DNA from: CAZKFN01 sp964552035
GTDB lineage: Bacteria; Bacteroidota; Bacteroidia; Flavobacteriales_E; Vicingaceae
Length of the DNA: 64,000 nt
Direction: 5' to 3'
NCBI GenBank assembly: GCA_964552035.1
Contig: CAZKFN010000002.1
Location: 23,970 to 87,969 of the forward strand
The notes under the pieces were generated by a model, which did no database searches, had not been told where the DNA came from, and was given only the letters and a program-made list of their open reading frames with translations. Shown here piece after piece: positions 1 to 8,697 of this stretch. Both the position numbers and the translations under genes were made by a program. The stretch's first letter is position 1; each line of letters opens with the position of its first letter.

Positions 1-524
1 GCTTTGTTTTTTAATAAAGAGTTTAACAAGTCGGTATTGTTCTCTTTATTTAATTCAGCAATTATTTTCAATGTTTTTTTTCTAAATCTTTTATTATAAT
101 ATTTTTCAAGTGGTTGTAATGCCCATAGGATTATCAGTGCAATAACAGTAGTTGCTATAGCAGCAAAATACATTCCACCACCAGTTGCCAATCCAATAGC
201 AGCAACAGTCCATAAACCGGAGGCAGTGGTTAAACCTCTTACAATTCCACCTCTAAGAAATAAAATCGTTCCTGCTCCAAGAAATCCTATACCACTCACC
301 ACTTGTGCCGCTACCCTTGAGGGGTCAAGTTCAATGTTGTCGTTCCCCAAAACATCTTCAAAGCCAAAAGAAGAAACCAACATAATAAGACAGGAACCCA
401 CGCAAACCATCATGTGTGTGCGCATTCCTGCTGCCCAATCTTTTCGCTCTCGTTCTAGACCGATAAAAGCTCCAAAAAGAGAAGCTAAAAGCAAACGTAT
501 TAATATTTCACTAAAGCTAAGCAT
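1..524 (-). CDS. MgtC/SapB-family membrane protein (C-terminus cut by window edge)
   Basis: At least 174 residues are visible, starting at the ATG at 522-524 and running off the left edge. The N-terminal half is a set of hydrophobic helices with the family pattern of an Arg/Glu-rich loop (FIGLERERKDWAAGMRTH) after the first helix, then Gly-rich helices (VSGIGFLGAGTIL). This is the MgtC/SapB inner-membrane domain. The family is linked to Mg2+ homeostasis and, for MgtC itself, to modulation of the F-ATPase; no specific role can be read here. A cytoplasmic tail begins after about residue 150 and is incomplete. A CAAAACTA (TAGTTTTG on the coding strand) at 545-552 is a plausible -7 promoter element. 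Confidence 0.85.
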   Translation of the reverse strand, partial: MLSFSEILIRLLLASLFGAFIGLERERKDWAAGMRTHMMVCVGSCLIMLVSSFGFEDVLGNDNIELDPSRVAAQVVSGIGFLGAGTILFLRGGIVRGLTTASGLWTVAAIGLATGGGMYFAAIATTVIALIILWALQPLEKYYNKRFRKKTLKIIAELNKENNTDLLNSLLKNK

Positions 525-650
525 GGTACATAATAAAATTGATACAAAACTAATTTTTTTGAAGCTATTAACACTTTATTTACCTCAAAATTAGCTTTAG
601 CATTTAATTAAAAAGGATTGCAAGATGCTAAATTCCTTTTTAGATTAGAA

Positions 651-3600
651 TTAAGTCAAATTATGGGGTTTCTTTTTCCCATTTTTATTAGCCCACCAAT
701 AAAGTGAAGGAATTAAAAAAGGAGTAAATAATAAAGTGCTTGTTAAACCACCAATAATAACAGTAGCTAAAGGTCTTTGAACATCAGAGCCTATCCCAGT
801 TGAGGTTGCTGCTGGAATTAATCCAAAAATTGCCAATATTAAAATGGTAATTACGGCTTTTAATTGACCTTTTGAGGTTTTGCTAATCAAAGCAGGATTA
901 AGCGGTTGATTGAAAGATTCCCTATTTATTGCGGAGACTAATAAAATACCTGCCATTACTGAAATTCCAAAGATAGATACAAAACCAACTCCTGCTGAAA
1001 CATTAAAATAATAACCTCTTAACAGCAAGGCAGAAACTCCTCCTGCTAAAGCAAAAAGCACACAGCTCATAGTTATTAAAGTGTGTTTTGCATTTTTAAA
1101 AAGCATGAAGATAAAGATGAAAACAACTACTAAAGTTAAAGGAATTGTAAATGCCAATTGCTTACCTGCTCGTTCTAGGTTTTCATAATTCCCTCCGTAA
1201 ATGATTTCATAACCTTTAGGTAATTCAATCTCCTGTTCTATTTTTTCTTGCAATTCCTTTACAAAACTCCCTTGGTCTCTTCCTACAATGTCTGTTCTAA
1301 CGGTTACCATCCTTTTGTTGTTGTAGCGATAAATGTTGGTTTGCCCTTCTTCAAATCCAACATTGGCAATTTGCTCTATAGGAATTAAACTTTCGTCGGA
1401 AGTGGGGATTAAAATATTTTTAATTTCATCGATGTTACTTCTGTATTCTGGAAGAAATCGTAGGATAATATCATATCTCTTTGTTCCATCATATAAAACA
1501 GAAACATCCTTTCCTCCAATGGCCACTTCAATCATATTTTGAACATCGGCGATGTTAACACCATATCTTGCTGCCTTTTTTCTATCGATGTTAATGGTAA
1601 GTTGAGCTTGAGTTCCTTCTTGCTCTAAACTAACATCCTCACTGCCTTCCATTTCTTTTACAAATTCTGCTATGCGATCGGCTTTTTCTCTCATAAAAAC
1701 CAAATCATTTCCAATAACGGAAATGGCTAATTCTGCAGGACTACCCGTAACAATTTCCATAACTTGGTCAATAATAGGTTGACCAGATGCGAAACTTACC
1801 GCTGGGAATTCGGCCCTTAAATCAGTCATGATTTGTTGGATTAAATCTCCTTTTGAAATGGTATCACTCCACAAATGATAATCTTTTAAACCAATAAGTA
1901 TTTCATTCCTATTTGCTGGAAATGGATCGGTTCCATCATCGTTTCTCCCCGTTTGAGTAATAACATTTTTCACTTGGGGAAAACTGCTAATTATTTCCCT
2001 CATTTTAGGTGCATTTTTAGCATTTTCTTCAATGGTGATACCCACTGGAAAATTAGCTTGTAAGAAAATCGAACCTTCATCCAATTCGGGTATGAATTCC
2101 ATCCCCAATCTTAATCCAAGAGAAATCAATACCAATACAATTCCAAAACCCAAGAGAACGGTTATTTTATAATGTTTGATAAAGCGGTTTAAAATTTTGG
2201 TATATCCGTTTTCTATAAATTTAAATATTTTACTTTCTCTTACTTTTATGGGCTTATCAGGATTGGAAATATTTTTTCCATAAACAAAGGAAATTAATAC
2301 CGGTATAAAGGTTAAAGCTGCAACCATAGAACCTATCACAGCAAAAGCAAGAGTTAAGGCCATTGGTGAGAATAGTTTTCCTTCTACTCTGCTCATCAAC
2401 AATATGGGGAGATAAGCTAAAATAATAATTGTTACAGAAAAGAAAATTTCACGACCCACTTCTTGTGCTGAACTTAAAGTCAAATGAATAATTCCATTTC
2501 TTCTTTCTTCAGCGGAGGCCGTTTTATAGGTTCGTATGAGATGTTCCGCCATGACCACAGCGCCATCTACAATAATCCCAAAGTCGATAGCTCCTAAGGA
2601 AAGCAAGTTGGCAGGAATCCCTGTAAACTGCATAATGATAAAAGCAAAAAGTAAAGAGAAAGGTATGGTAATCGCAACAACCAAAGAGCTGCGAATGCTT
2701 CCTAAGAGAAGTACTAAAATTATAACTACTATACTTACTCCTTCAAATAAGGTGGTTCCTACAGTTTCAAGTGAATGGTCAATAAGAAAGCTTCTATCGT
2801 AAAGGGGCTTAACTTTAATACCTTCTGGTAATTCATGCTCTTCTAATTCCTTAATTCTCTCCTTTAATTCTGCTAAAACTTCAGAAGGGTTTTCATATTT
2901 TCTTAAAAGGATAATGCCTTCAACGCCATTATTGACATCAATGTTTTCATCGGAAATAGTATAACCCAACACGCCGCTAGGGGGAGGAGGACCAATCTCG
3001 ACACTGGCTACATCACTGATGTAAATAGCCACTCCTCCGTCTGATTTTAAAACAATATTTTCAATGTCTTCCACATCTCGAATTGCTCCTAAACCTCTTA
3101 CAGCAAATCCTTGTCCACCTCTATTGATAATGTTTCCACCTGTATTTTGGTTGTTGGCTTCAACTGCTTCTTCAAGATCAGAAATACTCAGCTCATATTT
3201 GCGTAATAAATTTGGATTGACTAGGATATGATATTGTTTTAGGGGCCCACCAAAAGGAGTAACTTCGGCAATTCCAGAAGTTTGAAGTAGGTAAGGAGCA
3301 ATTACCCAATCTTGCAAATCTCTAATTTCAGTTGGGGAATATTCGGGAGGTGCTTCTACAACATATCTAAAAATTTCACCTACAGCAGTAGAAAGTGGAG
3401 CTAATTCTGGAACAACTCCTTCAGGTAGGTCAACCACAGCCAAACGTTCCATAACTTGCTGCCTGGCAAAATAATCATCTGTTCCGTCTTGAAAAGTAAG
3501 TTGAACCACAGATAAACCAAAAATGGTTCTACTTCTACTATCCAATACATTAGGAGTATTTTGAATAGCCCTTTCAATAGGAATAGTTACTTGCTGCTCA

Positions 3601-3782
3601 ACCTCCTCTGCAGCTCGTCCATGATGTTGCGCTACAATAATTACATTAGTATCAGCGATGTCGGGGTAAGCTTCAATTTTTAAATGGGTAAAACTATAGT
3701 ATCCTATAGCCATTACAGCAATGCTTAGCCCAACAATGAGCCAACGATTTCTCAAAGAAAATAAAAGAAGGTTTTTAATCAT
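651..3782 (-). CDS. czcA: Heavy-metal efflux RND pump, CzcA/CusA family
   Basis: A 1043-residue inner-membrane proton/cation antiporter, the pump of a tripartite RND complex. It has the expected layout: one N-terminal helix, large periplasmic loop, helices 2-6, second loop, helices 8-12. The fourth-helix motif DFGIIVDGAVVMAEH carries Asp400, Asp406 and Glu413, the acidic triad spaced as in CzcA of Cupriavidus (D402/D408/E415). That points to divalent cations (Zn, Co, Cd or Ni) rather than Cu/Ag, although substrate assignment is inference. It is the last gene of an operon-like run: the small DUF190-type gene stops 3 nt upstream, preceded by adaptor, outer-membrane channel and two-component system. 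Length is normal. Confidence 0.95.
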   Translation of the reverse strand: MIKNLLLFSLRNRWLIVGLSIAVMAIGYYSFTHLKIEAYPDIADTNVIIVAQHHGRAAEEVEQQVTIPIERAIQNTPNVLDSRSRTIFGLSVVQLTFQDGTDDYFARQQVMERLAVVDLPEGVVPELAPLSTAVGEIFRYVVEAPPEYSPTEIRDLQDWVIAPYLLQTSGIAEVTPFGGPLKQYHILVNPNLLRKYELSISDLEEAVEANNQNTGGNIINRGGQGFAVRGLGAIRDVEDIENIVLKSDGGVAIYISDVASVEIGPPPPSGVLGYTISDENIDVNNGVEGIILLRKYENPSEVLAELKERIKELEEHELPEGIKVKPLYDRSFLIDHSLETVGTTLFEGVSIVVIILVLLLGSIRSSLVVAITIPFSLLFAFIIMQFTGIPANLLSLGAIDFGIIVDGAVVMAEHLIRTYKTASAEERRNGIIHLTLSSAQEVGREIFFSVTIIILAYLPILLMSRVEGKLFSPMALTLAFAVIGSMVAALTFIPVLISFVYGKNISNPDKPIKVRESKIFKFIENGYTKILNRFIKHYKITVLLGFGIVLVLISLGLRLGMEFIPELDEGSIFLQANFPVGITIEENAKNAPKMREIISSFPQVKNVITQTGRNDDGTDPFPANRNEILIGLKDYHLWSDTISKGDLIQQIMTDLRAEFPAVSFASGQPIIDQVMEIVTGSPAELAISVIGNDLVFMREKADRIAEFVKEMEGSEDVSLEQEGTQAQLTINIDRKKAARYGVNIADVQNMIEVAIGGKDVSVLYDGTKRYDIILRFLPEYRSNIDEIKNILIPTSDESLIPIEQIANVGFEEGQTNIYRYNNKRMVTVRTDIVGRDQGSFVKELQEKIEQEIELPKGYEIIYGGNYENLERAGKQLAFTIPLTLVVVFIFIFMLFKNAKHTLITMSCVLFALAGGVSALLLRGYYFNVSAGVGFVSIFGISVMAGILLVSAINRESFNQPLNPALISKTSKGQLKAVITILILAIFGLIPAATSTGIGSDVQRPLATVIIGGLTSTLLFTPFLIPSLYWWANKNGKKKPHNLT

Positions 3783-3785
3783 AGC

Positions 3786-4016
3786 TTACCACTGTTCTAC
3801 AGCATGCGTTATAATGAATCCACCTCTGTATTGTTTTCTCAATTCTTTTAAGGCCTCTTTTACTTTTTCCTCTTCATCGATAAAAGTAATTAGCAAGGGG
3901 GTTTCATCAAATGAAAATTGCAAACCAGGTTGTTTTAATCTTTGGTGTTTGCCAAAGCCTGAGTAGCCTGTGAAGGATGTAGCTCCTACAATTCCATTTT
4001 GTATTAATAATTGCAT
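3786..4016 (-). CDS. Small DUF190/P-II-like protein, 5' part displaced by a frameshift
   Basis: The open frame from ATG 4016 gives 76 residues matching the central and C-terminal part of DUF190 proteins: GIVGATSFTGYSGFGKH, then a DEEEKV helix and a C-terminal strand. DUF190 proteins have a P-II/CutA-like ferredoxin fold and are about 100 residues. The missing first strand is present upstream. From ATG 4083 the bases encode MLQAYIY and then hit TGA; one extra AT unit in the (AT)5 run at 4063-4072 would join this to IDKDKQFGKQSLHRFI and give a normal 99-residue protein. The true gene is therefore probably 3786-4083, carrying a 2-bp contraction. It lies between the adaptor (stop 13 nt upstream of ATG 4083) and the pump (3 nt downstream), so it is probably an accessory or regulatory piece of the efflux system. 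Confidence 0.7.
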   Translation of the reverse strand: MQLLIQNGIVGATSFTGYSGFGKHQRLKQPGLQFSFDETPLLITFIDEEEKVKEALKELRKQYRGGFIITHAVEQW

Positions 4017-4062
4017 AATAAATCGGTGTAGGGATTGCTTCCCAAACTGTTTGTCTTTATCA

Positions 4063-4072
4063 ATATATATAT
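4063..4072. repeat. (AT)5 dinucleotide tract at a reading-frame break
   Basis: Five AT units lie inside the 5' end of the DUF190-type gene. Six units would restore one continuous frame from ATG 4083 to the stop at 3786. The tract is the simplest site for the inferred 2-bp slip. Confidence 0.6.
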
Positions 4073-4096
4073 GCTTGTAACATCTTGTATGAAATT

Positions 4097-5104
4097 TTAA
4101 TAGCCAAACGAAAGGCCTTTCAACTGCATTGCTCCTTCAACGACTACTTCTTCATTCTCCTCAAGTCCATTAAAAATTATAATTCTTTCTCCAACATGTG
4201 AACCCGCTTCTATTTTCTTTCTTATAAATTTATTTGCTGAAGTTTTTACAAAAACATAATGACTTCCTTTAACGGTAATCATTGCAGAATTAGGAATGCT
4301 GATAAAGTTACTTGCTTTAGAACCAAAGGAAACATTGGCATACATCCCTGCTTTGTATTTCCTTTTGCTGTTGTCAATAGTAAGGCTAATTTTAATCATC
4401 CTGCTTTTACTGTCGATTACATCTGAAACGGCATTAATTTTTCCTTCTAAGGTGTCGTTTGGGTAGGAAGAGAATACAACCTGAGCAATTTCGCCACTTT
4501 CAATTTTTGAAATTTGATTTTCTGGAATGTGACAACTGATAAAAGCTTCGCCAGATTTAGCCGTTTGAAGCATCTCTGTTTTAAAACCTGCGAGGTTGAG
4601 CTTCGTTTCATGCTCAAGGAGTGCAGCTCTTTCCTTTGTCAACTCACTTTTAGCTATGGCTAATTCTGTCTCTGCATTTAATAAATCTTGCCCCGTTGCT
4701 CCTCCATATTCATGAAGATCTTTGGTTCTTTGAAGTTCAACTTCTAATTGTTTGATGTTGACTTGAGCAATTCTATAAATGTCAGCTTGAATTTGCATTA
4801 ATTCCATATAGCTTTCAGATAATTCAGAGTCACTAAATAAAATTAGATTTTGTTGGCTTGAGGCTTCTGATGGAACTACACTTGCAACCAACTTCCCCGG
4901 AGCAGTAAGCTGAAAACTAATATCTTTCTTTTGAATAATTTCCGTTTCATACCGAGCAATACCGGCTTGATCTGTAAAATGAATGGAGTCCCCATTTTTA
5001 GAAATAATAGGTAGGTTGCTGTCCCTCAACTCTGCTGTGTCTCCTCCTCCCGAGCAGGCCAGTAAAAAAAGCAATGAAAGTAGGGGAATTAATAGTTTTC
5101 TCAT
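4097..5104 (-). CDS. RND efflux periplasmic adaptor (membrane-fusion) lipoprotein
   Basis: 335 residues. The N-terminus is a lipoprotein signal ending LLFLLAC at Cys17, so the protein should be lipid-anchored facing the periplasm. The middle is a helical hairpin of charged residues (about 110-175), flanked by lipoyl/barrel-sandwich and beta-barrel segments (SGEIAQVVFSSYPNDTLEGK), ending in a membrane-proximal domain. This is the HlyD/CusB/CzcB architecture bridging the inner-membrane pump and the TolC-like channel. The start codon overlaps the channel gene by 4 nt (5101-5104), implying translational coupling. No histidine- or methionine-rich metal-binding N-terminus is present, so the metal cannot be read from this subunit. 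Confidence 0.9.
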   Translation of the reverse strand: MRKLLIPLLSLLFLLACSGGGDTAELRDSNLPIISKNGDSIHFTDQAGIARYETEIIQKKDISFQLTAPGKLVASVVPSEASSQQNLILFSDSELSESYMELMQIQADIYRIAQVNIKQLEVELQRTKDLHEYGGATGQDLLNAETELAIAKSELTKERAALLEHETKLNLAGFKTEMLQTAKSGEAFISCHIPENQISKIESGEIAQVVFSSYPNDTLEGKINAVSDVIDSKSRMIKISLTIDNSKRKYKAGMYANVSFGSKASNFISIPNSAMITVKGSHYVFVKTSANKFIRKKIEAGSHVGERIIIFNGLEENEEVVVEGAMQLKGLSFGY

Positions 5105-6354
5105 AATGCCAATTGATTAATTAAACCTGTAGTATAAAGCATTCGCACATAACTTTGCTTAAAGGTTTGAAGTGCATCGTAATGCTCTTGTTGAATTTCA
5201 AGCCAGCTACGTTGGGCCTCTAAAAAATCAATAATGTTAGTTCCTCCTCTTAAATAGCTTTGCTTTACACTTTCTAGAATAACTGCAGATTGCTGAAGTA
5301 ATTCTTTAAATTTTTCTAAGTTTTGCTCATGAAGTTTGTAATCAGAATAAGCAATAGCTACTTCGGTTTTAATTTCTCTTTCAAGCATTTGAATTTCTTG
5401 TTCAGCCTGATCAATCTCTAAATAAGCTCTTCTTATTTCACCTTGATTTCTATTAAAAACGGGTAAATCTATACTAAAACTAAAACCTAAAAAAGGAACA
5501 GCTCCTTGGGGATTATAAATCATTCCAAGTTCAGTTTCTGGATAAGCAGATGCCTTTTGTAATTTCAAATTACTGTTGCTGAGTTCAATTACAGATTTAG
5601 CCAATTGCATATCGCTTCTGTTTTCTATGGATTGTGCAATTAATTCTTTGATTCCTTGAGGTATGCTTATTAAGAAGTTATCTGCAGTATCAATACTTAT
5701 TTCATTTTCAAAACCCAAAAGTAAAGCCAATTCCTTTTTCTCATTGCTGACTTCTTTTTGCATGATTTCATATTGTATTTCATACTGTTTACTCAGTAAT
5801 TCTGTACGTTGTAATTCTGTTTTGCTGATTACTTCACTTTCGAATCTTTTTTGGTTAATAAAACTTAGGCTATCAATGTTGGCTTTAGCAATTTGTAGAA
5901 TTTCCAATTGCTTTTCAACTGTCCAAAGTTCTAGCCACTTGTTGGCTACTTCTAAAAATAAATTCCTTTCTGTTTCACTATATGTTTTCTCTATTGAGGA
6001 TAAATTTTTCTTGGCAAAATCGATTTTATGCCTTCTCTGACCCGCTAATTGAAGAGGTTTAGAAAGTTCCCAAAAAATCTCTCTATTTTCTCCATGCCTC
6101 CATGTAGCATTATCAGGAAAATGTTTGGAGTTGATAACTTGAATAGACTCATTGGTTAAGTTGAGGTTGGGACGCAATTTAGCAGTTGTGATTTCTGCCT
6201 CTCCCATAGCAATGTTAATGTGTGCAGCCTTTAAGTAAGGACTATTTTCCTTGGCATACTTAAGCGCTTCTTTAAGGGTATAATTCTCCTGTGCATTTAG
6301 CTGAACTGAAGCTAAAAGAAAAATTAAACTGAAGAGGATGTTTTGAAAATGCAT
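5101..6354 (-). CDS. TolC-family outer-membrane efflux channel
   Basis: 417 residues with a cleavable signal peptide (roughly residues 1-22, ending LNAQ). The remainder is two similar halves rich in long amphipathic helices, the outer-membrane efflux protein layout, including the family-type start SLKEALKYAKENSPYLKAA-like segment after the signal and a YLRGGTNIIDFLEAQRSW segment in the second half. CzcC/CusC-like function as the exit duct is inferred from position: it directly precedes the adaptor, with overlapping stop and start, and follows the sensor kinase by 83 nt. Confidence 0.9.
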   Translation of the reverse strand: MHFQNILFSLIFLLASVQLNAQENYTLKEALKYAKENSPYLKAAHINIAMGEAEITTAKLRPNLNLTNESIQVINSKHFPDNATWRHGENREIFWELSKPLQLAGQRRHKIDFAKKNLSSIEKTYSETERNLFLEVANKWLELWTVEKQLEILQIAKANIDSLSFINQKRFESEVISKTELQRTELLSKQYEIQYEIMQKEVSNEKKELALLLGFENEISIDTADNFLISIPQGIKELIAQSIENRSDMQLAKSVIELSNSNLKLQKASAYPETELGMIYNPQGAVPFLGFSFSIDLPVFNRNQGEIRRAYLEIDQAEQEIQMLEREIKTEVAIAYSDYKLHEQNLEKFKELLQQSAVILESVKQSYLRGGTNIIDFLEAQRSWLEIQQEHYDALQTFKQSYVRMLYTTGLINQLAL

Positions 6355-6437
6355 TTTAAAAGGATAAAGAATGCAAAAGTAATAGATTACGTTCGTTTAT
6401 GTTCTTAGAGATTATTTAGAATACCATTAGAATTTTA

Positions 6438-7814
6438 TTAGAATTGTTCTAGATTTCTTAAAAACACAGTAAAAGTACTTCCTTTTCCAAGCGTGGAATT
6501 AAGGCTGAGTCGACCGCTATGAAGATCAATGATTCGCTTAGTTAATGGGAGGCCTATACCATTTCCATCGATGTAGTTTTTATTTTCCCCTCTATAAAAT
6601 GGAGTATAGATATGCTGGATATCTTTTGGGTCAATTCCCAGTCCTTGATCTGAAAATTGGAGTTGAATTTCTTTTTTACCAAATGAAATAGAAATTTCAC
6701 TTTTTTGATTGTCGGAGAATTTACAAGCATTTTCAATTAGATTGATAAAAGCTGTTTTTAAAAGATATTCATTTCCATAAATAGAACTTTGATGATCGCT
6801 TTCTAAGTTGTTTTTAAAATCGATTTTAACCTCATAATTCGGATTTGACTTTTGTACGGCTTGCATGGCATCTAATAAAACCTCGTCAATACGAATAGTT
6901 TTAAAGGAAATTTCTGAAGGGTCGTAACTTGCTTTGGCTAAATCCAAAAGGTTATTGGACAGCTTGGCTAATTTTCTTGAATCACTTAAAGCATTTTTAA
7001 TAGCTAATTTATAGGCTTCAATATCTCTTTCTTTGTTGAGTGATAAATCTAATTCGGTAATTATAGCTGCTAAAGGAGTTCGAATTTCATGAGAGATATT
7101 AGATACAAAATTTTTTTGAGCCTCAAAGGATCCTTCTAATCGGTCTAACATCCCATTAAAAGTACTGGCCAATTCAGAAAGTTCATCTTTGCTGTTTTGG
7201 ATACTTAATCTTAAGTCTAAGTTGTTGACTGAAATAGATTTGGCTTTTTCAATCATAGCTATAATTGGAGAAAAAGCTTTTTTAGAAAAGAACCAGCCAC
7301 TGATAAAAACAACTAAAATGGAAAGGACAAAAACTAAAACAATGGTTTGATAAAGGTTGTCTAACTTATTATAGCCATATTCATCAAAAGCTATAGCAGT
7401 GATGATGTAAGTTTTGTTTTTAAATTGATAAGGTAAACCAAGAACCTGCCATTTTTCTTGATAGAATTCTTTTTTTCCATATTGATGGATGTCTTGAATC
7501 ATTTGAGGGGTCTCTTTCACCAAATCTATGTCAATGGCATCATGATAAAACAATTGGAAACTACTATCATAAATTGCAACTTCAACTTCATTTAGGGTTT
7601 TCCTATTACTTTTGTATATGTCCTGTAGTGTACTAGCATTTATGTTACTTGTAAAAAATAAGTTAGCTTTAGTTATGGCTTCTTTTTCTAGAACAGAATA
7701 GAACTCCTTTTCCCTGCTGTCTTTTGCAGAAACATAAATAATGAAGGCAAAAACCCAAAGAATTGTGGCGGTAATTAAAGTAAAAAGAAGGGTTAAACGA
7801 GTTCTTGTTTTCAC
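6438..7814 (-). CDS. Two-component sensor histidine kinase
   Basis: 458 residues. Two membrane helices (about 9-29 and 157-177) bracket a 125-residue periplasmic sensor domain. A HAMP linker (about 180-230), a HisKA dimerisation domain with phospho-acceptor His242 in SNISHEIRTPLAA, and a HATPase_c domain (N-box LIENACKFS, G1 DQGLGI, G2 GNGIGLPLTKRI) follow. The partner response regulator ends 9 nt upstream, and the efflux channel gene begins 83 nt downstream, so it probably senses an extracytoplasmic metal and controls the adjacent RND system, like CusS or CzcS. The periplasmic domain has no obvious metal-binding His/Cys cluster, so the ligand is unknown. Confidence 0.92.
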   Translation of the reverse strand: MKTRTRLTLLFTLITATILWVFAFIIYVSAKDSREKEFYSVLEKEAITKANLFFTSNINASTLQDIYKSNRKTLNEVEVAIYDSSFQLFYHDAIDIDLVKETPQMIQDIHQYGKKEFYQEKWQVLGLPYQFKNKTYIITAIAFDEYGYNKLDNLYQTIVLVFVLSILVVFISGWFFSKKAFSPIIAMIEKAKSISVNNLDLRLSIQNSKDELSELASTFNGMLDRLEGSFEAQKNFVSNISHEIRTPLAAIITELDLSLNKERDIEAYKLAIKNALSDSRKLAKLSNNLLDLAKASYDPSEISFKTIRIDEVLLDAMQAVQKSNPNYEVKIDFKNNLESDHQSSIYGNEYLLKTAFINLIENACKFSDNQKSEISISFGKKEIQLQFSDQGLGIDPKDIQHIYTPFYRGENKNYIDGNGIGLPLTKRIIDLHSGRLSLNSTLGKGSTFTVFLRNLEQF

Positions 7815-7823
7815 GATTTAGTT

Positions 7824-8507
7824 CTATTCTTCTGTTTTTAAAATAAAACCCATTCCCGTTTTAGTATGAATAAGTTTATGATTAAAATTGCTTTCTATTT
7901 TCTTTCTTAAGTAATTGATGTATACGTCTATAAAGTTGGTGCCGGTATCGAAATGGGTGTCCCAAACTTTTTCGGCAATCTCTGTTCTTGAAAGTACACG
8001 TTCAGGATTTTGAAGCATATATTGCAATAAATTAAATTCCTTTGGTGTGAGGTGAATGTCCATTCCATTTCTTTTGACCGTTTTTTTATACAGATCCATT
8101 TCTAAATCTGCATATCTTAAAATATTGCCCAACAGATTAGTAGGCTTATTGTATCTATTTAGTAAAGCTTTAATTCTAGCCAATAACTCCCTCATTTCAA
8201 AAGGTTTTACTAAGTAATCATCAGCTCCAGCATCAAATCCCTCAACTTTATCGTCGGTAGTGCCCAAGGCTGTAAGCATAATAATAGGGGTATTGGCTTT
8301 GGTAGCTCGAATGTATTTACACAAATCTAACCCATCCATTTTAGGAAGAATTATATCGGTAATGATTAAATCATAATCATTAGAAGTTGCTAACTTTTTC
8401 CCAGAAAGCCCATCGTAAGCAAGAGTGGTATCAAAATTTTGTTCTTGTAAACCTCTTTGAATTAATTCAGCAACTCTTAAATCGTCTTCAATGATTAAAA
8501 TTTTCAT
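7824..8507 (-). CDS. OmpR/PhoB-family response regulator
   Basis: 227 residues. The receiver domain has the acidic pair (ED at 7-8), phospho-acceptor Asp51 (TDIILPKMDG), Thr79 and Lys101 (YLVKPF). The C-terminal winged helix (about 130-224) is the OmpR type, with the typical LTPKEFNLLQYML and DVYINYLRKKI segments. It is the first gene of the metal-efflux run and pairs with the downstream kinase. A TAAATTTG -7 element (8513-8520, read on the minus strand) lies only 5 nt before the ATG, suggesting a leaderless or near-leaderless mRNA. Confidence 0.95.
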   Translation of the reverse strand: MKILIIEDDLRVAELIQRGLQEQNFDTTLAYDGLSGKKLATSNDYDLIITDIILPKMDGLDLCKYIRATKANTPIIMLTALGTTDDKVEGFDAGADDYLVKPFEMRELLARIKALLNRYNKPTNLLGNILRYADLEMDLYKKTVKRNGMDIHLTPKEFNLLQYMLQNPERVLSRTEIAEKVWDTHFDTGTNFIDVYINYLRKKIESNFNHKLIHTKTGMGFILKTEE

Positions 8508-8512
8508 AAAAG

Positions 8513-8520
8513 CAAATTTA
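8513..8520 (-). promoter_or_regulatory. -7 promoter element of the response-regulator/efflux operon
   Basis: TAAATTTG on the minus strand fits the Bacteroidota -7 consensus TAnnTTTG. It ends 5 nt before the ATG at 8507. No matching TTG was found 17-21 nt upstream, so confidence is moderate. Confidence 0.45.
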
Positions 8521-8618
8521 CCATTTCAATTAGATGTATTTGTAAATATAGCTAACTGAGACTTTTATTAATTCTTTTAGATTATTTGATTTTAGAATGT
8601 AGTCAATAAAATTAATTT

Positions 8619-8626
8619 TACCTTTG
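8619..8626 (+). promoter_or_regulatory. -7 promoter element upstream of the M48 protease gene
   Basis: TACCTTTG fits TAnnTTTG and lies about 70 nt before the chosen ATG (8698). No clear -33 TTG is present at the usual spacing. Confidence 0.4.
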
Positions 8627-8697
8627 ACACTTAATATCTTTTTAAGTTGTTGAAAATTTATAGTAATATTATTTTGTTAGCTTTAAACAAAGGAAAT

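Noticed and set aside
226..594. 122-codon plus-strand frame opposite the MgtC-family gene
   Set aside because: Antisense shadow of a clear MgtC-family coding region.
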